From contig NHDZ02000118.1 of NCBI GenBank assembly GCA_002170485.2, positions 1 to 64,000 on the forward strand: a DNA stretch of 64,000 nt, given 5' to 3'. Shown piece after piece: positions 17,209-26,547 of this stretch. The notes under the pieces were generated by a model. That model saw only the letters and a list, made by a program, of their open reading frames with translations, did not search any database and had not been told where the DNA came from. Numbering within the stretch: the first letter of the stretch is position 1; each line of letters starts with the position of its first letter. Made by a program: the position numbers and the translations under genes. The DNA comes from MED660 sp002691025. Its GTDB lineage: Bacteria; Myxococcota_A; UBA9160; UBA4427.

Positions 17209-18207
17209 CTATCCGCAGGTGGTCTCCACCAGCAATCGAGCCACGGTGTAGGGATCGATATTGGAGCACGGGCGGCGATCTTCGAGATAGCCCTTCCCGT
17301 TTTCCTTGCACTGGAGCGGAATACGGATCGACGCACCACGATCCGACACGCCGTACTTGAAGTCCTTGTAGGAAGCGGTCTCATGAAGACCCGTCAAGCG
17401 ATCCTCAAGGCCCGCTCCGTAGGCCGCGATGTGCTCTTCCACGTTCTTTCCGAGCTTCTCGCACGCCTCGATGATCACGTCGTAACCACCGTCTTCGCGC
17501 ATGGCCTTCGTGGAGTAATTGGTATGGCAACCGGCACCATTCCAGTCTCCCTTCATCGGCTTGGGCTCGAGCGTGATCACCACACCGTACTTCTCGGCGA
17601 TGCGGTGCAGGAGATAGCGAGCGACCTGCAGGTGATCACCCACTTCAAGCAGTCCGGCGGGCCCGATCTGGAACTCCCACTGACCCGGCATCACTTCCGC
17701 GTTGATGCCGGCAAGCATGAGATCCGCGTCCAGGCAGGCTTCAATGTGCTCTTCGGCAATTTCGCGACCGAAAATCCGGTCCGCACCCGCTCCGCAGTAG
17801 TACGGGCCCTGGGGAGCCGGATAGCCTCCGTCGGGGAAACCCGCCGGGTACCCTTCCAGGGTCATCATCGTGTATTCCTGCTCGATCCCGAAGAGGGGTT
17901 CCTGATCGGCATACTTCTCGGCAGTCGCCACGGCGGCCGCCCGGTTGTTGCTCTTGCTCGCCGTCCCGTCTGCGTTGTAGACCTCACAGAGAACGAGAAT
18001 GTCACCGCCACCGCGCAACGGATCGGGGCAGGTGAACACGGGCTTCAGCACACAGTCCGAAGAGTGGCCTTCGGCCTGCTCCGTGGAAGAACCGTCAAAG
18101 CCCCAATCCGGGGGCGTGTCCCCTTCGGCCAGGATCTTCGTTTTGGATCGCAGATCGGGGGTGGGCTGGACGCCGTCCAGCCAGATGTATTCTGCCTTGA
18201 TTGCCAT
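17209..18207 (-). CDS. glnII: Glutamine synthetase type II (eukaryote-like)
   Basis: ATP-dependent synthesis of glutamine from glutamate and ammonia. The 332-residue length, the WGFDGSSTEQA beta-grasp segment, FGIEQEYTMM, GINAEVMPGQWEFQ and MKGDWNGAGCHTNYS identify GSII, the short decameric form found in eukaryotes and some bacteria (rhizobia, actinomycetes). It is not the 470-residue adenylylated GSI, and the GSI adenylylation site is absent. The ATG at 18207 is preceded by AAGGA and begins MAIKAEYIWLDG as in relatives. It sits convergent to trpE(G), whose product consumes glutamine. No -24/-12 sigma54 element was recognised upstream. Confidence 0.94.
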   Translation of the reverse strand: MAIKAEYIWLDGVQPTPDLRSKTKILAEGDTPPDWGFDGSSTEQAEGHSSDCVLKPVFTCPDPLRGGGDILVLCEVYNADGTASKSNNRAAAVATAEKYADQEPLFGIEQEYTMMTLEGYPAGFPDGGYPAPQGPYYCGAGADRIFGREIAEEHIEACLDADLMLAGINAEVMPGQWEFQIGPAGLLEVGDHLQVARYLLHRIAEKYGVVITLEPKPMKGDWNGAGCHTNYSTKAMREDGGYDVIIEACEKLGKNVEEHIAAYGAGLEDRLTGLHETASYKDFKYGVSDRGASIRIPLQCKENGKGYLEDRRPCSNIDPYTVARLLVETTCG

Positions 18208-18841
18208 GTCTTTCGTGTCCTTCTCTGGAAATCGCGTCAACGACGCGGGTTGGCTTTTTCTGGGGTTGGATTCTTGGGGGCCTCGGGCTCTACGTCTTGG
18301 CCACGAGGAGATCCAAAAGACCTTCCTCTACTTGTAAAACACCTGAACTCGAAACCTCTTTCACTCTGTCTTCCTATCCTGCTTGCAAGAAGTTCTCCAC
18401 CCGGACATGTTTCCACCGCATGAATCCCTCAGATCCATCAACCGATCTCGGGATACTCGAGAATTCCGCGCGTGATCGTTCCAAGAGCTGTATCTGGGAA
18501 TCGCTCACGAAGCAGGAGCGCGATGGTATCGCAAGGAGCGTGCCATTCGCAGCCCACTGAAAACGAACCTGCGCCGCTTGGCGAATCAAAAAGGACCCCG
18601 GTGCCCATGAGACAGGCACCCCTGCCTGCCCACTGAGCAGAACCTTACGATTTGGACCTCTCCGCCCTGTTTTCAGCGTCTTGAGACCCGATCCGACATC
18701 CGGGCATCGGAATTCCGGGACCTCAGCACCCCAGCCCCAGGCATCGACACGGCTCAGGGGAGCGACAACCCGGCCCCAGGAAAACAGGAGCCCGAGCGAC
18801 CACCATCGACTCCCCCGGCAACGGCCAGAATCCCGAATCCG
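18208..18841. other. 634-bp intergenic region without convincing genes
   Basis: This stretch separates glnII (leaving leftward) from the 3' end of the PCuAC gene. Short ORFs on both strands lack ribosome sites or recognisable domains. On the minus strand a GGTGCC/GGCACC hairpin (18600-18620) followed by TTTTT (18592-18588) may terminate the sco1-PCuAC transcript about 220 nt after its stop. The glnII promoter must lie near 18210-18400 but could not be pinned down. Confidence 0.5.
18588..18620 (-). terminator. Possible terminator downstream of sco1-PCuAC
   Basis: A 6-bp GC stem (GGTGCC/GGCACC, 9-nt loop) is followed after 7 nt by TTTTT on the minus strand. An alternative CAGGCA/TGCCTG hairpin overlaps it. 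The stem is short and the T run displaced. Confidence 0.3.
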
Positions 18842-19309
18842 TCAGTGGTGGGAGTGGTGCCCCTCATGGCTTTGTCGGGCCGGCCCCATTCGCCGAACCT
18901 CCGCCTGGGTCGTGAGCTTTCGTTCTGGCTTGAAGTCCAGTTCGAACGTGACCTGGCCGCCTTCTTCCAAGCCCTTCGGTTCGAAGAGCATGAGGTGGGT
19001 TCCCTTTGGAGCCAGTACAAGCGTTTCTCCCGCCGGAATCGAAACCTCCTTCAATTCCTCCATGCTCGCCACCCCGTCCGACACAAGACTCTGATGGATC
19101 TCCACTCGATCGGCCTGAGGGCTCGTCGCCCCCACCAGGACTACAACCTCATCGGTGTCATTGTGGATCTTCATGAAGGCCGCTGCGACGGACTGCGGCG
19201 GAGGCAACATCACCCACGGATCCTCCACCGTGAGCTCACCCGCTTCCACGGACCATGCCCATACGAAGAAGATTGCGATGGCCGGAAATAAAACGCGCCT
19301 GGATCTCAT
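18842..19309 (-). CDS. Periplasmic copper chaperone PCu(A)C
   Basis: A 155-residue exported protein with signal peptide (about 1-23, ending VEAGE) and a cupredoxin-like fold. The Cu(I) motif HX10MX21HXM is intact: His in VEIHQS, Met in ASMEEL, then THLM. The tail is His-rich (SHEGHHSHH) and may bind additional copper. PCuAC proteins deliver Cu(I) to Sco or directly to the CuA or CuB site of cytochrome c oxidase. Its ATG overlaps the sco1 stop by 4 nt (ATGA), supporting translational coupling. Confidence 0.92.
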   Translation of the reverse strand: MRSRRVLFPAIAIFFVWAWSVEAGELTVEDPWVMLPPPQSVAAAFMKIHNDTDEVVVLVGATSPQADRVEIHQSLVSDGVASMEELKEVSIPAGETLVLAPKGTHLMLFEPKGLEEGGQVTFELDFKPERKLTTQAEVRRMGPARQSHEGHHSHH

Positions 19310-20004
19310 GGTTGCTGACCTCCAATGAACTGGACTTTCGCAAGAACATCGATGAATTCATCCGGATCATGAGGGTCATCCAGCAGAGCAAGAAAACGAC
19401 CCTGCTCATCAACCAGGAAGAGCTTCGAGGCGTGATTGACCAGATAGCCTTCCGTCTCGGTTTCATCCGGCGCCTCGAAATAGGCCCCGACGCCCAGTGC
19501 CAATTTCTGGAGCTCCACGTTGGATCCCGTCACACCCGTAAAGGAGGGGTCAAAGAACTGCATATACTCAGCCAACCGGGCCTCCGAGTCTCGTCCGGGA
19601 TCCACCGAAACAAAAACCACATTCGGCATCGCCCCTTCCGCATCCGTGCTGGCATCGAAGGTCTTCTTGACGCGAGCCAGTTCTCCCAGAACGAAAGGAC
19701 AGATATCCGGACACGACGTATAGCCGAAGAACAAGAGACTCCAGTCGCCCTGGAGTCGGTCGAGCCCGAAGGCTTCGCCTTGGTGATCCGTCAACGAAAA
19801 TTCGGGCAAAGGGCGAGGGACAGGCATGATGCGCGCATGCTCTCCGGGGTCGGGGAGAGGCTCGGGCATCACCGCAATGGCTCGAATCACAAGTCCCACC
19901 ACAGCCGCCACCAGCACCCCGAGAATCAGGAAAGTGACCTTGTCCGGGCCCTTTCGTGAAGCCGGGTCCGAGGCTCCGTCTTGATGCGGGTTCTGGTTGC
20001 TCAT
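19306..20004 (-). CDS. SCO1/SenC copper chaperone for cytochrome oxidase
   Basis: A 232-residue membrane-anchored thioredoxin-fold protein. The N-terminal segment is followed by one TM helix (FLILGVLVAAVVGLVI, about 23-40). The Sco copper site is present as CPDIC (CxxxC) plus the distal His in LVNHASKLFLVDEQGR. It assembles the CuA centre with PCuAC. The ATG at 20004 gives a short cytoplasmic tail before the TM; upstream in-frame codons look non-coding. The cytochrome oxidase subunits are not in the window. Confidence 0.92.
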   Translation of the reverse strand: MSNQNPHQDGASDPASRKGPDKVTFLILGVLVAAVVGLVIRAIAVMPEPLPDPGEHARIMPVPRPLPEFSLTDHQGEAFGLDRLQGDWSLLFFGYTSCPDICPFVLGELARVKKTFDASTDAEGAMPNVVFVSVDPGRDSEARLAEYMQFFDPSFTGVTGSNVELQKLALGVGAYFEAPDETETEGYLVNHASKLFLVDEQGRFLALLDDPHDPDEFIDVLAKVQFIGGQQP

Positions 20005-20109
20005 GGCCTTCTCTTCATAGAACGACGAGGGTCCTGGTCGGAAGGGCCTCGCGAGAGACAAAGGCCCTGGCCCCGATATCAAGTCTAGTGGATAGACCGG
20101 AAACATCCC

Positions 20110-20169
20110 ATATCCAGCAGGATTCTCCAGCGATCCAAAGCCATGCAACCCGGAATATCCAGCAGGATT
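20110..20169 (+). repeat. Two 15-bp direct repeats in the sco1/SDR intergenic region
   Basis: ATATCCAGCAGGATT occurs at 20110-20124 and again at 20155-20169, 45 bp apart, between the divergent sco1 (start 20004) and SDR (start 20213) genes. The 11-nt core CCAGCAGGATT also occurs at 60138-60148, upstream of another SDR gene. The spacing and position suggest binding sites for a regulator. Confidence 0.55.
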
Positions 20170-20212
20170 GCACTAGAATCCGTGAGGCCGCGGCAAAGGA
20201 GTCAGGCGAGTC

Positions 20213-20986
20213 ATGCATTCCAAGAGCATGGAAAACCGGAAGTCACTCGTCATCGGCGGAGGCCAGGGGATCGGTCGGGCCGCCGCTCTGCTCCTGGCCC
20301 AGGCCGGATCCGACGTCGCCATTGTCGATACCGAAAGTGACCGGTTGGATTCCGTGGCCGCGGAGGTCCGCTCGCTCGGAGTCTCGTCGACTTCCATCGT
20401 GACTGATGTGACCTCGGACGAAGGGGCAAGAAGAGGCGTCGACCAGGCCTGGGCAGAACTCGGAGGCCTCGATTCCGTGGTCAACATTGTCGGGTCATCT
20501 TCCTGGGGCACCCTGCTCGAACTCGACGAAGAAACCTGGGAGCGGGATTTTTCCATCAACCTGAAGCATCACTGGTATGTCGCAAAAAACGCGGCTCGAC
20601 GGTGGATCGAAGCGGAACAGACCGGAGCACTTTGTGTCGTTGGTTCCGTCTCCGGACTCTTCTCTGCAAACAATCACGGTGCCTACGGGGCAGCCAAAGC
20701 GGGGCTGCTCTCCCTGGTTCGCACGGCGGCCGAAGAATGGTGGCCGCACGATATCCGCGTCAACGCCGTGGTTCCGGGAACCGTCCTCACCCCGCGAATC
20801 GAAGCGGCCTGGCGCGATGGCAGCGTGCGTCAGCCGGATGCCGATGTTCTTGGAAGAATGGCCTTGCCTGAAGACATCGCCCAATCCATCTATTTTCTCG
20901 TGTCTGATATGTCCAGGCGCATCACCGGGCAATCCATCGTCGTGGACGGGGGTGCAACGACGAAGTTCCCCTTCTCGCTCAGCTGA
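20213..20986 (+). CDS. Short-chain dehydrogenase/reductase (SDR)
   Basis: A 257-residue classical SDR: glycine-rich NAD(P) motif GGGQGIGRAAAL near residue 16, acidic VDTESD after strand 2 (suggesting NAD preference), catalytic Ser in GSVSG, and YGAAK as the YxxxK dyad. The C-terminus has DMSRRITGQSIVVDGG. AAAGGAG lies upstream of the ATG with longer than ideal spacing; a second ATG at 20228 is possible. Substrate unknown. It is followed 108 nt later by an esterase/SDR/ligase run on the same strand. Confidence 0.88.
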   Translation: MHSKSMENRKSLVIGGGQGIGRAAALLLAQAGSDVAIVDTESDRLDSVAAEVRSLGVSSTSIVTDVTSDEGARRGVDQAWAELGGLDSVVNIVGSSSWGTLLELDEETWERDFSINLKHHWYVAKNAARRWIEAEQTGALCVVGSVSGLFSANNHGAYGAAKAGLLSLVRTAAEEWWPHDIRVNAVVPGTVLTPRIEAAWRDGSVRQPDADVLGRMALPEDIAQSIYFLVSDMSRRITGQSIVVDGGATTKFPFSLS

Positions 20987-21094
20987 AAGGATCCTCATTG
21001 GGGCACCCTGAATCGGCTAGAGTGGAGTGCCACCAGAACAGAAGGCCTTTGCATTGAGAGGGTTCTCGATGCAGACCCGCGAAAGACTGACTCG

Positions 21095-22105
21095 ATGAGC
21101 AACCGACCCGGTCAACCCGAGCCCTTTCTCAGAGGCTGTGCCTGGCCTGCATCCGAGACCGTCCCCTACCCTCGCTGCGATCCCGGCCCGGAAGGAACCC
21201 GGCTCCCGGACGACACGCGCGCGGCGGCATCGTTGCCCGTCGGTGTTCGTTTCCAGTTTTCGGGAGAGCCCGAGAAACTGGAGGTCGAGTATGAAACCGA
21301 AACCTCTGATCTCGGCTATCGCGGAGCAGGAGCCGGTACCCATTTCGTCCTCTATCGTGGCTCGCGCCGCATCGATCAAGCGGAAGCCTCACTGGGAAGG
21401 GGCCGGGTTGAACTCTCCACGGGGAAGGGGCCGGAGACAGCCACTCTCTACCTGCCCGAAGGAATGCGTCCGCGCGTACTTTCCCTCCAAGGCCATGGCG
21501 CCGAGATCAAGCCTCCTGGAAACGAACCGCGATGGCTGTGTTACGGCGATTCCATCGCAGAAGGCTGGTGCGCAACGGAACCCGCTCAAGCCTGGCCCCA
21601 TATCGTCGCCCGTGAACACGGACTCGATGTGATCAACCTCGGATACGCGGGCGCCGCACGGGGCGAAATCGCTTCGGCCCAGGAGATCGCCTCACGGCCC
21701 GCAAACCTGATTTCGATCAGCCACGGAACCAACTGCTGGAGCCGGACTCCGCATAGCGCGAGACTCTTCGCTGAATCCATTCGGGCCTTTCTTGAAGTTG
21801 TACGAACGGGCCACCCCGGGGTTCCTGTGGTGGCCATCTCGCCCATCCTCAGACCCGATGCCGAAGAATCCACCAACCTGTTGGGCGCCACGTTGGCGGA
21901 TCTGAGGGAGGCCTTCGAAGTCGTCGTCCTCGACTCCATCGAAGCCGGCGACGAGAACCTGACTCTCGTCCGAGGTCGTGACCTGATCGACCCCGAACAA
22001 CTTCCCGATGGAATTCATCCGGGAGACGAGGGTCATACCGAAATGGCCCGCGTCCTCGGCCCGATCCTCATGCGGGCCGCCCACCAAGGAGCAGAGCATG
22101 CATGA
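21095..22105 (+). CDS. SGNH/GDSL-type esterase with N-terminal beta domain
   Basis: A 336-residue protein. The N-terminal half (about 1-140) looks all-beta, as in carbohydrate esterase family 2-like proteins. The C-terminal SGNH hydrolase has block I YGDSIAEG (Ser), a Gly in GYAGAARG, Asn in SHGTN and the DGIHPGDEGH block V with Asp and His. It should deacylate a sugar or other small ester. No signal peptide is visible. Its last 8 nt overlap the next SDR gene, indicating an operon with the SDR and acyl-CoA ligase. Confidence 0.82.
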   Translation: MSNRPGQPEPFLRGCAWPASETVPYPRCDPGPEGTRLPDDTRAAASLPVGVRFQFSGEPEKLEVEYETETSDLGYRGAGAGTHFVLYRGSRRIDQAEASLGRGRVELSTGKGPETATLYLPEGMRPRVLSLQGHGAEIKPPGNEPRWLCYGDSIAEGWCATEPAQAWPHIVAREHGLDVINLGYAGAARGEIASAQEIASRPANLISISHGTNCWSRTPHSARLFAESIRAFLEVVRTGHPGVPVVAISPILRPDAEESTNLLGATLADLREAFEVVVLDSIEAGDENLTLVRGRDLIDPEQLPDGIHPGDEGHTEMARVLGPILMRAAHQGAEHA

Positions 22106-22904
22106 TATCCAGAAGGCCTTCGATCTAAGCGGGCGTGCCGCGGTCGTCACCGGTGGAGCCAGTGGGATTGGCCAGGCCATCGCGGAGGTCCTCGCCAGCG
22201 CGGGAGCCCGGGTGGTGGTGGGCGATCTCAACGAAGAAGGAGCCGAGACGGTCGCCGCTGGAATCCGGGACTCCGGCGGCGAGGCGGTGGCTCAGTCCGT
22301 CGACATCGCAGATCCAGACCAGGTCGAGGCCCTGATACAAAGGGCCACGGTCGACTTTGGAGGCCTTCACGTCATGTGCAATGTGGCCGGAATCCCCTCG
22401 GATGGCCCCATCGCGGAAATCAGCGAAAGCGAATTCGATCGCGTGACGGGAGTCAACATCAAGGGGACGCTCTTTGGCTGCCAATCCGCCATGGCCGCCA
22501 TGGAAGCCTCCGGCCAGGGCGGCAGCATCATCAACGTCGCATCGGGAGCCATCGATGCCGCCGTCGCCGGATACGGGCTCTATGCCCTGACGAAAGCGGC
22601 CGTCACCCAACTCAGCCAGACTCTCGCGGTGGAAGCCGGTCCGCTGGGCATCCGTGTCAATGTCATTGCACCCGGCGCCACCCTGACACAATTCACAGAG
22701 CGGCATCTGCAGAACCCCGACGGCACGGTCAATGAAGAGCGCTATGACACGTTCGTCAGTGCCATGAAGGACATGTCCCCCATCGGCGAAGTCGGCGAAG
22801 CCCTCGATCAGGCCTGGCTGGTTCTCTATCTCGCCTCCGATGCCTCCCGTTTCTGCACCGGTCAGATCTGGCGAGCCAACGGAGGGTCGACGATCCCTCG
22901 TTAG
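22098..22904 (+). CDS. Short-chain dehydrogenase/reductase (SDR)
   Basis: A 268-residue classical SDR: VTGGASGIGQAIAE cofactor loop, VVGDLNEEG with Asp after strand 2 (NAD-type), NVAG, catalytic Ser in NVASGA and YALTK as YxxxK. AAGGAG lies 7 nt before the ATG at 22098, inside the 3' end of the SGNH gene, which decides this start over a longer upstream frame. The C-terminus (FCTGQIWRANGG) is typical. It is followed by an acyl-CoA ligase 3 nt downstream, so it probably oxidises a hydroxy intermediate of the same pathway. Confidence 0.88.
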   Translation: MHDIQKAFDLSGRAAVVTGGASGIGQAIAEVLASAGARVVVGDLNEEGAETVAAGIRDSGGEAVAQSVDIADPDQVEALIQRATVDFGGLHVMCNVAGIPSDGPIAEISESEFDRVTGVNIKGTLFGCQSAMAAMEASGQGGSIINVASGAIDAAVAGYGLYALTKAAVTQLSQTLAVEAGPLGIRVNVIAPGATLTQFTERHLQNPDGTVNEERYDTFVSAMKDMSPIGEVGEALDQAWLVLYLASDASRFCTGQIWRANGGSTIPR

Positions 22905-22907
22905 AAA

Positions 22908-24491
22908 GTGACCCATCCCATGCTTCAGTCACGAACACTCTGGGAGTTGATCGAACAGCGCGCCCAGATCACCCCGGATCATCTTTTCGCAGTGGACGAG
23001 AAGGAAAGGTCCCTCGACTTCAAGGCCTACTATACGGAGTGCCTTCACTGCGCGGCAGGACTGGCGGAGCGCGGTATTTCCGCAGGCAGTCGGGTCTCCT
23101 GGGTTCTTCCGACCTGCCTGGAATCTCTCGTCCTGGCTGGAGCCCTCGCGCGACTGGGTGCAAGACAAAACCCGATCCTCCCGATCTACAGGGAGCGCGA
23201 GATCCGCTTCATCACGAACCAATCGGAGTGCGAACTCTTGATCGTGCCTACGGAGTTTCGTGGCTTCGACTATGCGAGCATGGCACGCGATCTGGCTTCC
23301 GAAACTGGATCCCTGCAAAGCCTGGTCCTCGATCCCCGACTGCCCATGGGCGATCCCTCCTTGTTGCCCGATTTCCACCTGAGTGCAGAGCCGTCCATCG
23401 AAAACGAATCCGCATCGCCTGACCCCACATGGCTCTTCTACACATCGGGCACCACAGCCGATCCAAAAGGAGCCCTTCACTCCGACCCGAGCCTGCTCGC
23501 CTATTCCCGGGGCATGGCCGACTGCCTCTGCCTCGATGAGACCGACCGCATCGCGCTCGTCTTTCCCGTCACCCATATCGGGGGAGCCGGCTGGCTCATG
23601 GCCGGACTCATGGCCGGAGCCGCCCAGATCTGCGTCGCCGTCTTCGACCCCGACGAGACGCCCGCTCTCCTGGCCCGGCATGGCGTCACCCAGGCCGCGG
23701 CCGGCACTGCGTTTCACCAGGCCTACCTTGCAGCGCAACGAAAACAGGAAGGCGACCTTCTCTTTCCCGGCGTCCGTGCCTTTCCGGGCGGAGGTGCCCC
23801 CAAGCCGCCGCAATTGCATTTGGATCTCAAACAGGAAATGGGGGGAGCGGGAATCGTATCCGGCTACGGACTCACCGAATGTCCGACCTGCACCATGAAT
23901 CGGGTGGACGATACCGACGAGAAGCTCGCCCACACCGAGGGACGGGCCAATCCGCCAGCAGCAAGGATCCGGGTGATGAGACCGGATGGAAGAGAAGCGA
24001 AGCCAGGTGAAGAGGGTGAAATCCGGGCACAGGGGCCTCAACTCTTCCAGGGCTACCTGGATACAGCTCTCATGGAGGACGCTTTTGATGAGGACGGGTA
24101 CTTCCGCACAGGCGATATTGGCGTGCTCGACAAGGATGGTTTCCTCACCATCACCGGTCGACTCAAGGATGTCATCGTCCGCAAAGGCGAGAACATCAGC
24201 GCCAAGGAGATTGAAGACCTGCTCCACGAGCATCCCCTGATCCGCGAAGCCGCCGTCATTGGCCTGCCCGACCCGAAAACGGGAGAACGCGCGTGTGCCG
24301 TGGTGGCCATGGCCGAGGGAGCAGAAGCCATGAGCCTTTCTGAGGCAGCCGAGTTCCTCCGCCAACACCAACTGATGACACAGAAGCTTCCCGAACAACT
24401 TGAGATCGTGGATGCGCTTCCTCGAAATGCCACGGGTAAGGTCCTCAAACATGAGCTGCGCAAACGCTTGCTGCCCGAGCCGGACCTCTAG
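22908..24491 (+). CDS. AMP-dependent acyl-CoA synthetase
   Basis: A 527-residue ANL superfamily ligase that activates a carboxylic acid as acyl-AMP and then acyl-CoA. Motifs: P-loop FYTSGTTADPKG (A3), GYGLTECPT (A5), YFRTGDIG (A7), GRLKDVIVRKGENIS hinge (A8), and the adenylation Lys in PRNATGKVLKHEL (A10). The start is GTG 22908 or ATG 22920. It ends an operon SGNH-SDR-ligase. Substrate class is undetermined; relatives include cyclohexanecarboxylate and medium-chain acid ligases. Only 3 nt separate its stop from the convergent epimerase gene. Confidence 0.88.
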   Translation: MTHPMLQSRTLWELIEQRAQITPDHLFAVDEKERSLDFKAYYTECLHCAAGLAERGISAGSRVSWVLPTCLESLVLAGALARLGARQNPILPIYREREIRFITNQSECELLIVPTEFRGFDYASMARDLASETGSLQSLVLDPRLPMGDPSLLPDFHLSAEPSIENESASPDPTWLFYTSGTTADPKGALHSDPSLLAYSRGMADCLCLDETDRIALVFPVTHIGGAGWLMAGLMAGAAQICVAVFDPDETPALLARHGVTQAAAGTAFHQAYLAAQRKQEGDLLFPGVRAFPGGGAPKPPQLHLDLKQEMGGAGIVSGYGLTECPTCTMNRVDDTDEKLAHTEGRANPPAARIRVMRPDGREAKPGEEGEIRAQGPQLFQGYLDTALMEDAFDEDGYFRTGDIGVLDKDGFLTITGRLKDVIVRKGENISAKEIEDLLHEHPLIREAAVIGLPDPKTGERACAVVAMAEGAEAMSLSEAAEFLRQHQLMTQKLPEQLEIVDALPRNATGKVLKHELRKRLLPEPDL

Positions 24492-24494
24492 CCT

Positions 24495-25271
24495 TCAGCC
24501 TTCCAGGGCCCACTCCAGGTCGAACTCACCGATCAAGGGGCACTCGGGCGTCACTTCATCGGGAAGCAGATTGAGCCCATTGGGCGGCCCGGTCATGGGC
24601 TCCACGCAGATCGCATGCATGGGCTCGTTGTAGACCACCCAATGGCTCGCCTGGGAGACCAACCGGAGACGAAGAGCTCCGGGCCAGCGGATTTCAGGCA
24701 CAGAAGCCAGATCGACAAAACAGTCGTCCCAGGGGCCCTGGGGAACAGCCACCTTCCTCCCCGTCGGAATATGATCTTCCCCCCTCTCGTACATCGCTCC
24801 GGCAGAGAAGGTGAGTTCGGCTGGATTGCCACGAGAAAGACGCCGTACGAACCAGGGGTGCCAGCCCAAGCTGGCGGGAAAACGCTCGCCCTCCGAATGG
24901 ATTTCAAGTCGAAGACGGAGCGCACCCTCTTCCAGTTTGAACTCCTGGACGGCTCGACCTGCAAAAGGCCAGTCCGGCCCCAGGTCCGCAACAGCACGAG
25001 ACTCCCCATCCCTTTCCCAGACTTGACGGCAGACGGTCCCGTGGATTGCATGGGGCGGAAGAGAGAGAGGCAACTGGAAGACCGCGCCCTCATGTTCGAA
25101 GCGACCGCCCCTCAAACGACCCGCCCAGGGCGCCATGGGATAACAACCCCAATCCAGGGTGTCTTCGGCTGAACCCACGATGAGTTCCATCTCGTCAATG
25201 CAGAGCGACGAAATCCGTCCGCCCTGGGCCAGATCGATCTCGACTCTGACGGAGTCGTTCTCAAGAAACAT
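24495..25271 (-). CDS. Aldose 1-epimerase-like protein
   Basis: A 258-residue galactose mutarotase-fold protein. The ATG at 25271 follows GAGGAGG at 7 nt, which selects it over upstream in-frame starts. The two active-site His are in AIHGTVCR and SLGWHPWF, with a Glu near the C-terminus in ICVEPMTGPPNGLN. The family interconverts alpha and beta anomers of free sugars; shorter members like this also include glucose-6-phosphate 1-epimerase-like enzymes. It is divergent from the next hydrolase and not clearly in a sugar operon. Confidence 0.8.
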   Translation of the reverse strand: MFLENDSVRVEIDLAQGGRISSLCIDEMELIVGSAEDTLDWGCYPMAPWAGRLRGGRFEHEGAVFQLPLSLPPHAIHGTVCRQVWERDGESRAVADLGPDWPFAGRAVQEFKLEEGALRLRLEIHSEGERFPASLGWHPWFVRRLSRGNPAELTFSAGAMYERGEDHIPTGRKVAVPQGPWDDCFVDLASVPEIRWPGALRLRLVSQASHWVVYNEPMHAICVEPMTGPPNGLNLLPDEVTPECPLIGEFDLEWALEG

Positions 25272-25464
25272 TCCGGGGCCCTCCTCGAAGCCGCATCCCA
25301 TCGACGCGGAGCGGCGATTCTGGAAGGCACTCATCAACCGGATGAAGGATCCCGCGATTTCCGTACCATGAAGGGAGGCCAGGGCTCTGGCCCTGTTCAA
25401 GAACCGGACATCCCACACGCCGGTCAAGAATCTGGAAATCCCGCTTCACCCAGGAGATCATACC

Positions 25465-26406
25465 ATGGACGATGCACTCGACGTAACCGATCGCCCCATT
25501 GGACGCCTCGACTATCGGTCCGCCAATCCCTTTGAAGTCCATCATCTGGTTCATGGGATTGAGGAAGCTTCAACGCAAGACGTCTTCGGCTGGCTCCTGA
25601 TGCCGGAAGAGCCCGCACGAACCCCACTTCCGTGCATCATCGCCTTGCACGGAAGCCTCGGCTGGCGCGGACACCATCATGAACACATTGCGCGCTGGCT
25701 GGAAGCCGGGTTTGCCGTTTTCCGGGTCCACAGCTTCGAGTCCAGACAGGTCCAGAGCATTGTCACAGACCAGATGAGCGTCACCCATGCCATGCTGACC
25801 TGTGACGCCTTCCAGGCACTTCGATTCCTGTCCCGACACCCCCTGATCGACGCCACCCGGATTGGCGTGACCGGGTGGAGCCTGGGCGGAACCGTCTCCT
25901 TGTATTCCGCCTGGCTTCCCATCGCTGAAGCGCTCGCCCCCGATGGAGAACGCTTCGCCGCCCACCTCCCCTTCTATCCCGGCGCACACCTCCGCATGGA
26001 GGAGCCACGCTGGAGCCAGGCCCCCATACGGGTGCTTCATGGGGAGCAGGACGACTACACACCCGTCTCCTTCGTCGAAGGTCTGGCCGAAGCCATCCGG
26101 CCGCAGGGTGCCCAGATCGAAATCACCGCCTACCCCGGTGCCCATCACTCCTTCGACGCGGTGGAGAGCCTGACATGGCTTCCGGACGCCATCCGGCTGG
26201 GACGAAGCGTAGTGGAAATCGATATCCAGGGAGATATGTGGAGCGTCTCTCCCAGCGGACGGAGGCACCCCATGAACGAAGCCAAGGATCGGAAAGCGGC
26301 CTTTCGTGCGGCCAGCAACGTCGGAGCCCACATCGGAGGCCAGTGGGAAGCGCGGCGACGCTCTTTTGCCGATGCAACCGGATTCTTCCAGACCTCTCTT
26401 CGGTAA
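25465..26406 (+). CDS. Alpha/beta hydrolase, dienelactone hydrolase-like
   Basis: A 313-residue protein with nucleophile elbow GWSLGG (Ser), acid in HGEQDDYTP and His in YPGAHHSFD, preceded by LHGSLGWRGHHH that forms the oxyanion region. The order and spacing fit the DLH/acyl-peptidase-type serine hydrolases. There is a C-terminal extension of about 60 residues (KDRKAAFRAAS to the end) that may be a lid or dimer element. CAGGAG lies 9 nt before the ATG. No signal peptide. Substrate unknown. Confidence 0.82.
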   Translation: MDDALDVTDRPIGRLDYRSANPFEVHHLVHGIEEASTQDVFGWLLMPEEPARTPLPCIIALHGSLGWRGHHHEHIARWLEAGFAVFRVHSFESRQVQSIVTDQMSVTHAMLTCDAFQALRFLSRHPLIDATRIGVTGWSLGGTVSLYSAWLPIAEALAPDGERFAAHLPFYPGAHLRMEEPRWSQAPIRVLHGEQDDYTPVSFVEGLAEAIRPQGAQIEITAYPGAHHSFDAVESLTWLPDAIRLGRSVVEIDIQGDMWSVSPSGRRHPMNEAKDRKAAFRAASNVGAHIGGQWEARRRSFADATGFFQTSLR

Positions 26407-26547
26407 AGGCTGCCTGCCCCGAAGAACCGGGAAACAAGACGGATGTCATTGGCGATGGGGCACCCAGAAGGTAGTCTTGAACCACTGGCTCTCGTGAACG
26501 AGACAGTGCTTCCCTCATCATCATGAAACTCTTTAGGAAAGGACGTA

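Noticed and set aside
18208..18400. Sigma54 promoter for glnII
   Set aside because: No GG-N10-GC with TGGCAC/TTGC context on the minus strand at a plausible position.
18374..18619. 81-residue minus-strand ORF in the glnII upstream region
   Set aside because: No ribosome site, no domain, and it overlaps the possible terminator.
22929..24452. 507-residue ORF antisense to the acyl-CoA ligase
   Set aside because: The sense strand has all ANL motifs; the antisense has none.
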